Part shown: one piece after another, positions 1 through 8,841 of the stretch | How the letters are laid out: every line of letters starts with the position of its first letter | Numbering within the stretch: the first letter of the stretch is position 1 | NCBI RefSeq assembly: GCF_035762065.1 | Contig: NZ_DASTPW010000044.1 | Location: 45,174-109,173, forward strand | DNA length: 64,000 nt | Source: Methylibium sp035762065 | GTDB taxonomy: Bacteria > Pseudomonadota > Gammaproteobacteria > Burkholderiales > Burkholderiaceae_C | Reading direction: 5' to 3' | Translations under genes and position numbers: made by a program | The notes under the pieces: generated by a model | Databases searched by the model: none | What the model was told of the DNA's origin: nothing | The model's input: only the letters and a program-made list of their open reading frames with translations

Positions 1-965
1 GGCAGATCGACAGCTGGGAGAGCTATCGCGACTTCAAGCGCCTGGGGCGGAAAACGCGCCTATCCGAAGGGCAACGTGCGGCGGCATGGCAGACCTTCAG
101 CCGGGTCCGTGATCGGTTGCGTGCCGAGAACCGCCTGACGCGGGCTGAACTCTTCACCCGCCTTGCAGAGCACTACGCCGGCGGTACCAAGCTGCCGTTC
201 GAGCATGTCGTGGTGGACGAGGCGCAGGACATCAGCGCACCGCAGCTTCGCTTCCTGGCCGCGCTGGGGGGTCAGCAACGCAATGCGCTGTTCTTCGCGG
301 GTGATCTGGGGCAGCGCATCTTCCAGCTTCCGTTCTCTTGGAAGTCGCTCGGCGTCGATGTGCGCGGGCGGTCGCGAACGCTGCACGTCAACTACCGCAC
401 CTCGCACCAGATTCGCATGCAGGCCGACCGGCTGCTCGGGCCTGAGCTGGCCGACGTTGACGGCAACGCCGAAGACCGCCGAGGCACGGTCTCGGTCTTC
501 AATGGCCCGCTGCCTGTGGTGCAAACAGCCGCGTCGATTGATGCTGAAGTTCAAGCGGTGGCCGCATGGATCGCCGAGTGCGCCAAGCAAGGAATTCGTG
601 CAGGGGAGATCGCGGTCTTCGTGCGCTCGGATGCCGAACTCGAACGGGCGCGGCGCGCGGTGAGCATCGCTGGGCTCGCGCACCATGTGCTCGACGAGCT
701 CGTCGACACCGACACCGACGAGGTTTCCATCGGCACGATGCACCTGGCGAAGGGGCTGGAGTTCCGCTGTGTGGCGGTGATGGCCTGCGACGACGAGGTG
801 GTGCCGCTTCAGGAGCGCATCGACGCCGTGTCCGACGAGGCAGACCTAAAGGAGGTTTACGACACCGAGCGGCACTTGCTGTACGTGGCGTGCACGCGAG
901 CGAGGGATCGGCTGCTTGTTTCTGGCGTCGAGCCGGTATCGGAGTTTCTGAGCGACCTGACCTGA
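1..965 (+). CDS. UvrD-like superfamily 1 helicase, C-terminal part (5' truncated by window)
   Basis: The reading frame is open from base 3, so the gene begins left of the window. The visible 320 residues carry SF1A helicase motifs in order: motif II DEAQD (about residue 72 of the visible part), motif III with GDLGQ, motif IV NYRTS, motif V MHLAKGLEF and motif VI LLYVACTRARDRL. The Walker A and 2A-domain start are missing because of the edge. The family unwinds DNA 3' to 5' with ATP. On mobile elements such stand-alone helicases are often part of defence or repair cargo. It converges on the AbiE pair with a 15-base gap. Whether a nuclease partner lies upstream cannot be seen. Confidence 0.85.
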   Translation, partial: QIDSWESYRDFKRLGRKTRLSEGQRAAAWQTFSRVRDRLRAENRLTRAELFTRLAEHYAGGTKLPFEHVVVDEAQDISAPQLRFLAALGGQQRNALFFAGDLGQRIFQLPFSWKSLGVDVRGRSRTLHVNYRTSHQIRMQADRLLGPELADVDGNAEDRRGTVSVFNGPLPVVQTAASIDAEVQAVAAWIAECAKQGIRAGEIAVFVRSDAELERARRAVSIAGLAHHVLDELVDTDTDEVSIGTMHLAKGLEFRCVAVMACDDEVVPLQERIDAVSDEADLKEVYDTERHLLYVACTRARDRLLVSGVEPVSEFLSDLT

Positions 966-980
966 CGCAGCAGTGGGCGC

Positions 981-1883
981 TCAGGTCCAGCGGCGCAGCG
1001 CCGGGCTCCACTTCGCGTCGAAGCGCAACCCGCCAACGGCTGCGTCGATCGGTGGCCGAAGAAGTGCATCAAGCGCGCCGAGAACATCCTCAAGTTTGTC
1101 GGCCTGTAGCCCAGCCTTCGTCACGAAGGCGCGCCATTGCTTGCCCTTGACAGGGTCCGCCGCGAACTCCTGAGTGAGGGCGATTGGCGGTGCCGCCGGG
1201 AGAGCCGTGCCGCGCCTGGCGAACGTGGCGCGAAGCGCCGCGACAAGGACGCTGCCGTCGAGAGTTGATGTCTTGGCGATCACGGCGAGGTCGAAGAAGT
1301 CCTTCATACGGCTGTTGTTGATCCCCAGCTCCGCCATCGCGTGGAACTTCTCGGCAATCACTGTGTAGATGGGATAGGCGCGCAGTTGCGCTGCGCCCAT
1401 CCCAACGAGCAGGGGCGGGTAGGTGACGAGTTCCGGATCGGGCGTGACCGCGTCGCCAAACCCGATGTCCACCTGGACCGGCAAGCGCGCATTGCCCACG
1501 AAGGCGGTCAGTGTCATGCGCAGTCCGCCATAGACGTTGTCCTCGCGGATCGGCGCGATACGCATGCTGTCGATGTCGTAGCGAACGCCGTCGTCGGCGT
1601 CGATCACGCAGACCGAGGTGAACGTCGCCCGCAGCGTGTCGGCGTCATCCGCGCCGAAGCCGAGCAGATCGGCATCCTTCGTCGGTCGATGCGGTGTGTC
1701 GTACCAGAGCGCGAAGAGCAGTGCGCCCTTCAGCACGAAGCTACCCGCATGCGGCGATACCGAAAGCCGGTACAGCAGCCGCTCGATCACGAAGCGCGAC
1801 AGCAGCAGGTTGTAGTTTTCGCCCGTGCTCCTCGACCGGTTGAGCAGGCGGGCAAGCACCGAGGCGGAACGGTCCGCGCTCAT
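981..1883 (-). CDS. abiEii: AbiEii/AbiGii-type nucleotidyltransferase toxin
   Basis: A 300-residue protein of the nucleotidyltransferase family that forms the toxin of type IV AbiE systems, first known as phage abortive-infection genes. Visible marks are the N-terminal FVLKGALLFALWYDTPHRPTKDAD stretch, which gives the family's K-G-A and R-x-T-x-D-x-D type nucleotidyltransferase signature (around residues 50-73), and the later EKFHAM and RMKDFFDL motifs (about residues 176-200). The start ATG overlaps the abiEi stop by 4 bases (ATGA), so translation is coupled to the antitoxin. Length fits the family. In the ICE it probably stabilises the element or acts against phage. Function is assigned by family only. 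Confidence 0.85.
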   Translation of the reverse strand: MSADRSASVLARLLNRSRSTGENYNLLLSRFVIERLLYRLSVSPHAGSFVLKGALLFALWYDTPHRPTKDADLLGFGADDADTLRATFTSVCVIDADDGVRYDIDSMRIAPIREDNVYGGLRMTLTAFVGNARLPVQVDIGFGDAVTPDPELVTYPPLLVGMGAAQLRAYPIYTVIAEKFHAMAELGINNSRMKDFFDLAVIAKTSTLDGSVLVAALRATFARRGTALPAAPPIALTQEFAADPVKGKQWRAFVTKAGLQADKLEDVLGALDALLRPPIDAAVGGLRFDAKWSPALRRWT

Positions 1884-2485
1884 CCGGTCAGCGCTTCGAG
1901 GTACGGCCGCATCACGTTGCTCATCCGGTTGACCTTGGCGTAGCGCGACAGGTCGTCCATCGTCACCTTGCGCGCCTTCCAGGCCTCGCGCAGTGCTTCC
2001 AGCGCCACGTCGAGGCCCACCTTGCTGCGCAGCTTGAAGCAGTCGGTGATCGTCTTGGCCAGGGCGTAGACGCGCACAGGTGCCCCGTCGAGCATCACCG
2101 TTTCGATGCCTTCGGAGAAAGCAGCGCCCGACAGGCGCGTCACCCGGATTGCCGTGCCGGTCCCCTTGGGGGCATGCGTGCCAGCCGGAAGTGCGATCCA
2201 GACTTCGAACGGCGCCTGCGAGCCCACCTCGTGGATCTCAAGTGCCGAGAGTAGGCACACCACGGCCTTCGGGGCCTGCTTGGTCACCTCGACCACCGAC
2301 TGGTGGGCGCTGGGTGAGGCTTCGATGCCGGCGTAGAGCCCTCGGCCAACACGGCGCAGGCGGCCACCTGCGGCCATGCGTGAGATCACGCGCGGAGGAA
2401 CGCCCGCGGCCGAGAGCTCGCGCGCGGAGACGGCCGGCTGCGCCTGAGCGATGCGCAGGAGCTTGTCGGCATGGGCGCTGCTCAT
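1880..2485 (-). CDS. abiEi: AbiEi-type antitoxin / transcriptional regulator
   Basis: A 201-residue protein with an N-terminal winged-helix domain (residues 1-60, including ARELSAAGVPPRVISRM and RRVGRGLYAG) and a C-terminal antitoxin domain. Members neutralise the AbiEii toxin and repress their own promoter. The start at 2485 gives the family's usual N-terminus, although no Shine-Dalgarno precedes it. An upstream ATG at 2530 would add 15 atypical residues. A promoter placed at 2492-2521 would start transcription at about the ATG itself, which suggests a leaderless message. The gene begins 22 bases past the stop of the DUF1173 gene, so it can be transcribed apart from the transfer operon. Confidence 0.8.
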   Translation of the reverse strand: MSSAHADKLLRIAQAQPAVSARELSAAGVPPRVISRMAAGGRLRRVGRGLYAGIEASPSAHQSVVEVTKQAPKAVVCLLSALEIHEVGSQAPFEVWIALPAGTHAPKGTGTAIRVTRLSGAAFSEGIETVMLDGAPVRVYALAKTITDCFKLRSKVGLDVALEALREAWKARKVTMDDLSRYAKVNRMSNVMRPYLEALTG

Positions 2486-2491
2486 GCGGGG

Positions 2492-2529
2492 ATGGTAGCA
2501 GACTGCACTACTTATTAGCAAGTAATGCA
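2492..2529 (-). promoter_or_regulatory. Putative abiE promoter and operator
   Basis: A 26-base inverted repeat (2504-2529) has 10-base arms TGCACTACTT and AAGTAATGCA with one mismatch around a 6-base spacer. On the minus strand it overlaps a -35-like TTGCTA (2516-2521), which lies 18 bases from a -10-like TACCAT (2492-2497). AbiEi proteins repress their own promoter through inverted repeats, so this is a good candidate operator. The repeat also spans the stop codon of the upstream DUF1173 gene. Assignment is by position and symmetry only. Confidence 0.5.
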
Positions 2530-3833
2530 TTTTTAGGCGTTCTCTTTGAGTCTGCGTGCTGGCACGCGCCAACGGTGCGGAGGCAGGCCGCTTGTGGCAG
2601 CGGCGGCATGGCTTCGCTTGACGGATGCCATAGCCACACGGGCGCCAAAGGCTCGCTCACCTGAAGGTATCGCCAGTCGTCCTCGACGCCAATGGGCAAG
2701 ATGAACAGCAAGGGCGCCGCACCTTCGCAGTCGGTCAGGGTCGCACTAGCCAACGCGTTTGCCGCGCCGAGGTTGTAGCGAAGCCCCTTGATGAAGGACC
2801 GCCCATCGCCGACGAGCTTTTCGACGAGCTGCTTCTCGGATGCGTCCTCGACCGGCAGCCACTGTCGAGTGACCGGCATCAGCGACAGCTCGACGATCGT
2901 CGGGATACCGGCAGCTGCAACGCTGAAGGTGGCGATCATCACCATGTGGATGTCGTCGGCGGCACCCCACAGCGCGAGTGCCGGCTCGAAGCGTCGGCCG
3001 AGCCGGCGGTAGAGCTTTTCGTCCAGCGCGAAGGCCTGGTCGGGGACGTGCTTCACCAACGCCTTGAAGCCGTAGCGTGCCGGCACGATCTCCTTCACCT
3101 CGGCGATCAGCAGCATCAGGTGCTGCGGCTTGCCGGGCGGCGCGATGGCCTGCGACCACTGCGACATGCGCCTGGCGTTGATCGCGTCTCGCTGATCGAC
3201 CGCAAACACTTCGGGAATGAACAACCGCGCGCGCAGAGCATCCCCGCGCGCGATCTTGTTCTCCGCCGCCTGCAGGAGGTGCCTGCGCACCGTGCCCCAG
3301 GTGCGCTTGCCCGCGAAGCCGGGCTGCCAGCGTGTCAGCTCGGCCTGGTCCCACAGGTAGTGCAGCAGTCCACGCAGCGACAGCTTCGTGCCGCTGCTGG
3401 CCACGCTGTCGCTATCGCTGCCCGCGGTCGGCATCTTCGAACGGCCCGCGACCTTCAACATCGCGAAGTCGAGCTTCAGCGTCGTCTCGCCCGTGACCGG
3501 GTCTTCGGTGATCGCCGAGCGCAGCACCTGCCCCAGGCCGGAGACCTCGGGCGGTGGCTCGTAGGAGGTGCAGTCGGGTGCGTGATGGCTGCCGGTGTCC
3601 GGCATGCGCTTGACGACGTAGCCATCGCCCAAACCCGCGAGACGGGCGACGTACATCTCCACGCCCCCCACCAGGCAGAGGCAGCGGGGGCGTTGATGCG
3701 CTGCGTGCGCTGCGGCGATGGCTTCAGCGAAGGCTGCCGTTCCGGCTTCGAGTCGCTTGCCGCCAACCAGGTAGGCCGCTCGCCGCCCAGCATGCTCGAC
3801 GGCTTCACCCGGTTCCGGCGCCGCTGTTGCCAT
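2508..3833 (-). CDS. DUF1173 family protein
   Basis: A 441-residue protein matching the DUF1173 family seen on conjugative plasmids and ICEs. Recognisable stretches are CLCLVGGVEMYVARL, VKRMPDTGSHHAPDC and SYEPPPEVSGLGQVL, all in the first 110 residues. No enzymatic role is known. The short Cys/His-rich N-terminal part could bind metal or nucleic acid, but that is a guess. It is the last gene of the transfer operon, 18 bases after the LPD7 gene, and its last codons run into the putative abiE operator. Confidence 0.75.
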   Translation of the reverse strand: MATAAPEPGEAVEHAGRRAAYLVGGKRLEAGTAAFAEAIAAAHAAHQRPRCLCLVGGVEMYVARLAGLGDGYVVKRMPDTGSHHAPDCTSYEPPPEVSGLGQVLRSAITEDPVTGETTLKLDFAMLKVAGRSKMPTAGSDSDSVASSGTKLSLRGLLHYLWDQAELTRWQPGFAGKRTWGTVRRHLLQAAENKIARGDALRARLFIPEVFAVDQRDAINARRMSQWSQAIAPPGKPQHLMLLIAEVKEIVPARYGFKALVKHVPDQAFALDEKLYRRLGRRFEPALALWGAADDIHMVMIATFSVAAAGIPTIVELSLMPVTRQWLPVEDASEKQLVEKLVGDGRSFIKGLRYNLGAANALASATLTDCEGAAPLLFILPIGVEDDWRYLQVSEPLAPVWLWHPSSEAMPPLPQAACLRTVGACQHADSKRTPKNALLANK

Positions 3834-3851
3834 CGAGACTCTCGCGTGCCG

Positions 3852-5012
3852 TCACCGCACCGGTGCAGCACGCTCACGCGTGCGCTGCACCTCGGGCACC
3901 GGCACCATGACCGGCCGCTGCGATGGCGCGGCCTTGTCGTACACCTTGACCTTTGGCGTCTGGCCGTCGCGCATGCGCTGCGCGAGCTTCTCGGCAGCGG
4001 CGGCCATCACCGCTTCGCGTTGCTTCTCGGGAACCCGTTTGGCGACCAGCACCGCTTCGATCGCGACGAGCACGGCCTTGCGGCCACCACCACCGCGTGC
4101 TGAGCCCTTCTCGGCCGGGGCGGCACCGGTGGCCTTGTCGCCAGCCGCATCGCGCGCCGGCTCGATACGGTTGACCAGGCGCGACTCGCGCTCCTTCTTC
4201 AGCACCTCTAGGTCGGCCGGGTTCGGCTCGTAGCCCACGGCCTTGACGTCACGTACCGAGGCTTCCAGCCAGACCATGCGCCGGAACTCCTCGTTGCCCG
4301 AGACGCGCAGCGCGCGCCAATTGCGGGCTTCGGCCACATCGACCATTGAACGGGCGACCGACGGGCTGTTGGTGTCGGTCGCGAGCTTGAACGTCGATTC
4401 CGTGAACGCCACGCGCGACGTGTCGCCACGGAAGCGGTACTCGGTGCGTCCGATGCTCACATCGCCCACCGTCACGGGCGCGCGCTTGATGAGGTAGCGC
4501 TCGATCAGCGCCGCTTCGAGGCGGGCGACGAGCGCCGCGCGTTCGGCCTGGGCGTCGAGGCGCGCCATGGACTTGGCATCCGCTGCATCGGGCGCGACTT
4601 GCGCCGGCAGTTCACCCCTCAACGACGGCCTCGATGCGTTCTCAGCGCTCGCCGCGTCGGGAACCTCGTCGCGCTCGGGCACCGGATCTAGCGGCCGTTC
4701 CGGCGCGGCCGGCCGCTGCGGGCCTCGCTGCCACTCGCCGTCAACCCGCTGCACCGTCGTGCGCCTGCCTTCGGCATCGAGCGCGATGAAGCGGTTGCTG
4801 CTGAGCTGATCGGCCTTGGCGATGATCTCGGCGATGCGGTTCGAGCGGTAGGTCACATCGGCGAACGGGTCGCGCAGTTCGTAGCGCTCGCCCGGCACGT
4901 CGATCGGTGTCTGGAACAGGTCCTTGGCGATCGTCGCGCGATTGGCGGGCTCGACCGTGCCGCCCATCCTGGTCGTGCTCGGGCTTCTTGAGGGTGAGGC
5001 GTCGGTATCCAT
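3852..5012 (-). CDS. LPD7 domain protein (transfer-associated)
   Basis: A 386-residue protein whose middle (about residues 165-275) matches the large polyvalent protein-associated domain 7, including SVARSMVDVAEARNW, the RALRVSGNEEF segment and GYEPNPADL. This domain is usually fused to relaxases or other large plasmid proteins. Here it stands alone, with an N-terminal segment (about residues 40-95, YELRDPFADVTYRS) and a charged, Arg-rich C-terminus. A GAGG ribosome site precedes the ATG. No relaxase motif is visible in it. It may assist DNA processing next to VirD4, but the role is unknown. Confidence 0.7.
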   Translation of the reverse strand: MDTDASPSRSPSTTRMGGTVEPANRATIAKDLFQTPIDVPGERYELRDPFADVTYRSNRIAEIIAKADQLSSNRFIALDAEGRRTTVQRVDGEWQRGPQRPAAPERPLDPVPERDEVPDAASAENASRPSLRGELPAQVAPDAADAKSMARLDAQAERAALVARLEAALIERYLIKRAPVTVGDVSIGRTEYRFRGDTSRVAFTESTFKLATDTNSPSVARSMVDVAEARNWRALRVSGNEEFRRMVWLEASVRDVKAVGYEPNPADLEVLKKERESRLVNRIEPARDAAGDKATGAAPAEKGSARGGGGRKAVLVAIEAVLVAKRVPEKQREAVMAAAAEKLAQRMRDGQTPKVKVYDKAAPSQRPVMVPVPEVQRTRERAAPVR

Positions 5013-5045
5013 GTGGTCCTCGCTTCGAGCTGGCTCTATCAGTCG

Positions 5046-5720
5046 TCAGGGCTGAGCCGGTGCGGTGGCGCTGGCAGTCGCTGAGGCAATCCCGACGCCA
5101 ACGGGTGCCGCTCGGTACACCTCGATCTCGACACGCCGGTTCATTGCGCGGCCAGTCGTGGCTGCGTTGTCTGCCGCGTGGTCACCCGCCGGCTGGTGGG
5201 TTGCCCGGATGCGCGCGGCATCGACGCCGGCACGGATCAGGTAGTCGCGCACGGCTGTCGCTCGCTCGCGCGCGATTCGGCTTTCAGTCGCGGAGTCGGT
5301 GCTGCCGTCGGTGCGGCCCCGCAGCACCACGAGGGGTGCCAAGCGGGCTTCGTCGATCAGCGCGGTCGACATCTCCGCAGGAATCACCACGCGCGTGCTG
5401 CCGAAGTCGAAGCGGACCGTGAAGATGCTGTTGGCTTGAGGCACTGTGGCGCGGGCCTGGAGCGCGGTGATCGCCTGCTGCCGCGCCGCGAGCTGCTGCA
5501 CCGTTGCAGTCGCGGCTTCCGCCATCCGCCCCGACTCGGTCGCCAGGATGCGGGTGTTCTGCAGATCGCTCCTGCAGACCTGCAGCTCGACGGCCATCGC
5601 CGAGTTGACCGGCCGTCTCTGCGATTCGTCCACGGTCGGCGGCTTCGGTGGCGAGCTGCAGGAGCTGAGCAGCAGGAGCCACGGCAGCAGCATGGGAGCG
5701 AGGGCAGGAGCCGTGTTCAT
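5046..5720 (-). CDS. OmpA-like peptidoglycan-binding lipoprotein of the transfer operon
   Basis: A 224-residue protein beginning with a lipoprotein signal (LLLLSSC lipobox at residues 15-21) and ending in an OmpA C-like domain (about residues 95-205, with GRTDGSTD and NRRVEIEV). Such proteins anchor the outer membrane to peptidoglycan. The ATG at 5720 has a GGAGA ribosome site. A second ATG at 5747 overlaps the virD4 stop (ATGA) but has no ribosome site and would push the lipobox inward. At the end of a VirB/VirD4 operon it may stabilise the secretion channel in the envelope. It could stand in for a VirB7-like lipoprotein, which is inference only. Confidence 0.75.
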   Translation of the reverse strand: MNTAPALAPMLLPWLLLLSSCSSPPKPPTVDESQRRPVNSAMAVELQVCRSDLQNTRILATESGRMAEAATATVQQLAARQQAITALQARATVPQANSIFTVRFDFGSTRVVIPAEMSTALIDEARLAPLVVLRGRTDGSTDSATESRIARERATAVRDYLIRAGVDAARIRATHQPAGDHAADNAATTGRAMNRRVEIEVYRAAPVGVGIASATASATAPAQP

Positions 5721-5743
5721 TGCAGGTCTCCGGTTGAGTCGGT

Positions 5744-7756
5744 TCATGCCACGCCGGCCGGCTCGACTTGTGCCGCTTCCGCTTCGGCTTCGTGCTCGAT
5801 CAGCACGCCGTCGTCGTCCGCCGCGGGCTCGATCGCGCCACCGCCTTGTCCGAGCTCGCCATGGCTGAAGAAGTCGAGCAGCACCTCGGCCATCTCGTCC
5901 GGTAGGCCTTCAAAGGTGTCGGGCAGCAGCGTCAGGTCGTGCGCCAGCGTTGCGACGCTGAACCCTTGGCCGTCGGCAAGCTCATCATCGGCATAGCGCC
6001 AGCGCTGCTGCACACGCGCCAAGTGCAAGTCCATATCCATCCGCGGCACCGCGGGCGCCGGCCGCAGCCGCGCTTTGAAGACCTTCTCGCGGTGGTAGCG
6101 AATTTTCTCGCCGAGGATGGGCTTGCAGTTCTCGCAGATGACGACGAGCCTTTCGCTGCCCAGTTCCTTGAATTCCTGCGGCAGCAGCAACGCGCGGCGT
6201 TGCTCGCTCTCGTTGCGACTGACCGAGCTGTGGCCGTGCTGGCTGAACGACCGGCTGCGCCCGCGCGACGTGGCGCGCTCGGTGAAGTGCCCGAGCATCG
6301 CGCTGTACTCGTCGGCGTCACGCTGCTCGCGCGGCGCGTAGAGGATCTGCATGCCGTGGTTCGTCGCGAAGGTGCGAGCTTCCTTGTCGCCGTAGACGGC
6401 ATCGAGCTGCGACATCGCCTGCACGACGGTCAGCAGCCGCAGGTTGTAGCCGGCGAGAAAGGCCGCGGCCGAGGTGATCACGCCGACACGGCCCATCGCC
6501 GTGAACTCGTCGTTGACCAGCAGGCACTGCACCTTGAGAGTCGGGTCCTGTTCGGGCAAGGCCTGGGTGTTGAGGCTGACGAGTTGTGAGAAGAACAGCG
6601 CCAGCAACGGCCGCGCGTTCGCCAGCCGGTTCGGCGGGATGCGCACGTAGATCGACACGCGGCGCCGTCGCACGTCCTCGAGCCGGAAGTCGTCGGCGCT
6701 GGTCGCGGCATCGACCACCGCATCCGCAAAGATCGTCAGCGGCGCGTTGAAGGTCGCGACCACGCTCGACAGCGTGTTCTCCGAGTTCGACAACAGCCGT
6801 TGCAGCGCATCGGCGCATTCGTCCGACAACGGCTGGCCAGTGTCGCGCCGCTGGGCGATCAAGACGCTCAGGTGATCCTTCAGCGACCGTCCTTTGCCGG
6901 ACGACTGCCGCAGCATCTCGCCGACGGTGCGCGGCAGCTCGGGCGTCTCGAGCAGCAGCAGGCCGAGCCCCAGGAACAGGTTGCGCGCCTGGTCGTTGAA
7001 GAAGGCTTCGGAGGACGTGCCGCTGCCGTCGTTGGGGAAGAAGACCTGCCCGATGGTGAGCAGATCGCCAACCCGATGCAGCGGGCTCGTCCGAACGGCC
7101 GAGAGCGGGTTCCAGCGGTGGCTGCGCGCGCCTTCATCGAAGGGCGAGAAGGCATACACGGCGTGGCCGTGCGCTGCCCGGTAGCCGGCCGTCACGGCGA
7201 AGTTCTCGCCCTTGATGTCGAGCACGACGACCGAGTCCGGCCAGTTGAGCAGGTTCGGGATCACCACGCCGACGCCCTTGCCGCTGCGTGTGGGCGCCGA
7301 CAGCATCACCGAGAGCTGGCCCGGCAGCGCGAGGAAATGCCGGCCGTAGCGGCCGACGAGGATGCCTGGACCTGCTGCGTACGACTCGCCGAGCAGTCCC
7401 GCGCCACGCACTTCTGCGATGCTGGCAAAGCGCGCACTGCCGTGCAGCGCTCGCCGTGGTCGGGCGGCTGCGAACAACGTGGCGGGCAGGACCACCAGCA
7501 ACCCGATGCCGCACGACCCCATCGATACCAGCAGCTTCTTTCGCAGCGCCGGATCGTTGGCGTAGAGCTGCCAGTAGTGCGCGATGCTCGTGAAACGGGC
7601 TTGCCTCGGGTCCGCCTTGTTGAGCACCAGGAACAGCACCGCGGACAGGTAGAGCGCCGCACCGGCGAGCCCGATGAGCCCCAGCGCGGCGAAGAGCGCA
7701 GCCGCCACCTTTCGCGACACGGGCCACGCCGACATCGGCAGCGCCAGGCTGCTCAT
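5744..7756 (-). CDS. virD4: Type IV coupling protein VirD4/TraG
   Basis: A 670-residue inner-membrane ATPase that links the relaxosome to the secretion channel. Two hydrophobic segments lie in the first 110 residues. The Walker A motif APTRSGKG is near residue 155, followed by the Walker B region LDIKGE. The TraG/VirD4 core extends to about residue 530, ending in LLLPQEFKELGSE. A long acidic C-terminal tail follows, perhaps for substrate docking. The start overlaps the virB11 stop by 4 bases. Length is typical. Confidence 0.93.
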   Translation of the reverse strand: MSSLALPMSAWPVSRKVAAALFAALGLIGLAGAALYLSAVLFLVLNKADPRQARFTSIAHYWQLYANDPALRKKLLVSMGSCGIGLLVVLPATLFAAARPRRALHGSARFASIAEVRGAGLLGESYAAGPGILVGRYGRHFLALPGQLSVMLSAPTRSGKGVGVVIPNLLNWPDSVVVLDIKGENFAVTAGYRAAHGHAVYAFSPFDEGARSHRWNPLSAVRTSPLHRVGDLLTIGQVFFPNDGSGTSSEAFFNDQARNLFLGLGLLLLETPELPRTVGEMLRQSSGKGRSLKDHLSVLIAQRRDTGQPLSDECADALQRLLSNSENTLSSVVATFNAPLTIFADAVVDAATSADDFRLEDVRRRRVSIYVRIPPNRLANARPLLALFFSQLVSLNTQALPEQDPTLKVQCLLVNDEFTAMGRVGVITSAAAFLAGYNLRLLTVVQAMSQLDAVYGDKEARTFATNHGMQILYAPREQRDADEYSAMLGHFTERATSRGRSRSFSQHGHSSVSRNESEQRRALLLPQEFKELGSERLVVICENCKPILGEKIRYHREKVFKARLRPAPAVPRMDMDLHLARVQQRWRYADDELADGQGFSVATLAHDLTLLPDTFEGLPDEMAEVLLDFFSHGELGQGGGAIEPAADDDGVLIEHEAEAEAAQVEPAGVA

Positions 7757-8841
7757 GCCGCCGCTCCCATCGACTCGTCCCAGCGTCCGAGACGCTGCCG
7801 TCGCGGCTCGTAGAACAGTTCCGAGATAAAGCGCCCGCGCTCGTCGCGATCGAACTGCACGATGACGTCGACGACGACGCCGAGCAGGTACTTGATCTCG
7901 TTCATGCGCAGGCCACCGCCGGCACCGCTCTCGCGGATCATCAGCGACATCTGCTCCAGTGCAAGGGCGCAACTGCCGGCATGGACGCTGGTGATGCTGC
8001 CCGGGTGGCCCGAAGCCGCGAGGCGGACGAAGTAGAAGCACTCGTCACCGCGTACCTCGGCCAGGAAGATGCGGTCGGGTTTCATGCGCAGGCAGGCTTC
8101 GAGCAGCGACTTGGCCGTGACGCGCGCTGTGCCTTGCGCATCCTTGCTGTAGAAGAGGTGAACCACGTTCGGGTGGTTCGGCAGCGTCAGCTCGGCCGTG
8201 TCCTGGATCGTGATCAGCCGCTCGTGCTTCGGCACTTCTTCGACGAGGCCTTTCATGAAGGTGGTCTTGCCCGAGCCGGTCTTGCCGCTGACGACGATGG
8301 TCTGGTGCTTGCGCACGGCCAGGCGCAGGAACTCGGCGTAGCGGCCGGCGTCCTTCAATGCGACGAGCTCCTGCTCGAAGGGCAGCAGGCCGCTCGATGC
8401 CGTGCGGGAGACCGTGGCCGTGCGCTCAAAGAGTCCGTCGCGCTCGAAGTCGTCGAGCCGTTTGATCAGATGCGAGGGCTTGCGCACGGTGATCGAGGCG
8501 GTGCCTCGCGTGACGGCCGGCGGGATGACGAACTGGATGCGCTCGCCGCTGGGCAGCGTGGCCGACAGCAGCGGGCGCTCCTGGTTGACCTGCTGGTCGC
8601 AATAGGTGGCCACCGCGGTGGCGAGCGACAGGCAGCGCTCCAGCGTCATGGCCGGCGCCGGAACGACGCGCCAGCCCTTGACGGTTTCGACGAGCAGTTC
8701 GCCCGGGCGGTTGACGCAGACCTCGAGCACGCCGTCGGCGTCGAGCTGTTCCCGCAGAGGGCGCAGGAACTCGACGACCGAGGTGGCGTCGCCGCACCAA
8801 GAATCGGCGGTGTCGTGCGGCGCGTCCGTTTGTGCGTTCAT
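7753..8841 (-). CDS. virB11: VirB11 secretion ATPase
   Basis: A 362-residue hexameric traffic ATPase at the cytoplasmic face of the type IV secretion system. It has the Walker A motif GKTGSGKTT near residue 187, the Asp box, and the LRMKPDRIFLAEVRG Walker B region, followed by the His box GHPGSITSVHAG. The start overlaps the virB10 stop by 4 bases, and its own stop overlaps the virD4 start. This continuous coupling suggests stoichiometric synthesis of the ATPases. Confidence 0.95.
   Translation of the reverse strand: MNAQTDAPHDTADSWCGDATSVVEFLRPLREQLDADGVLEVCVNRPGELLVETVKGWRVVPAPAMTLERCLSLATAVATYCDQQVNQERPLLSATLPSGERIQFVIPPAVTRGTASITVRKPSHLIKRLDDFERDGLFERTATVSRTASSGLLPFEQELVALKDAGRYAEFLRLAVRKHQTIVVSGKTGSGKTTFMKGLVEEVPKHERLITIQDTAELTLPNHPNVVHLFYSKDAQGTARVTAKSLLEACLRMKPDRIFLAEVRGDECFYFVRLAASGHPGSITSVHAGSCALALEQMSLMIRESGAGGGLRMNEIKYLLGVVVDVIVQFDRDERGRFISELFYEPRRQRLGRWDESMGAAA

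Noticed and set aside
117..163. TTG or ATG starts for the left-edge helicase
   Set aside because: The frame is open to base 3 and the helicase N-terminal motifs are missing, so the gene is truncated by the edge.
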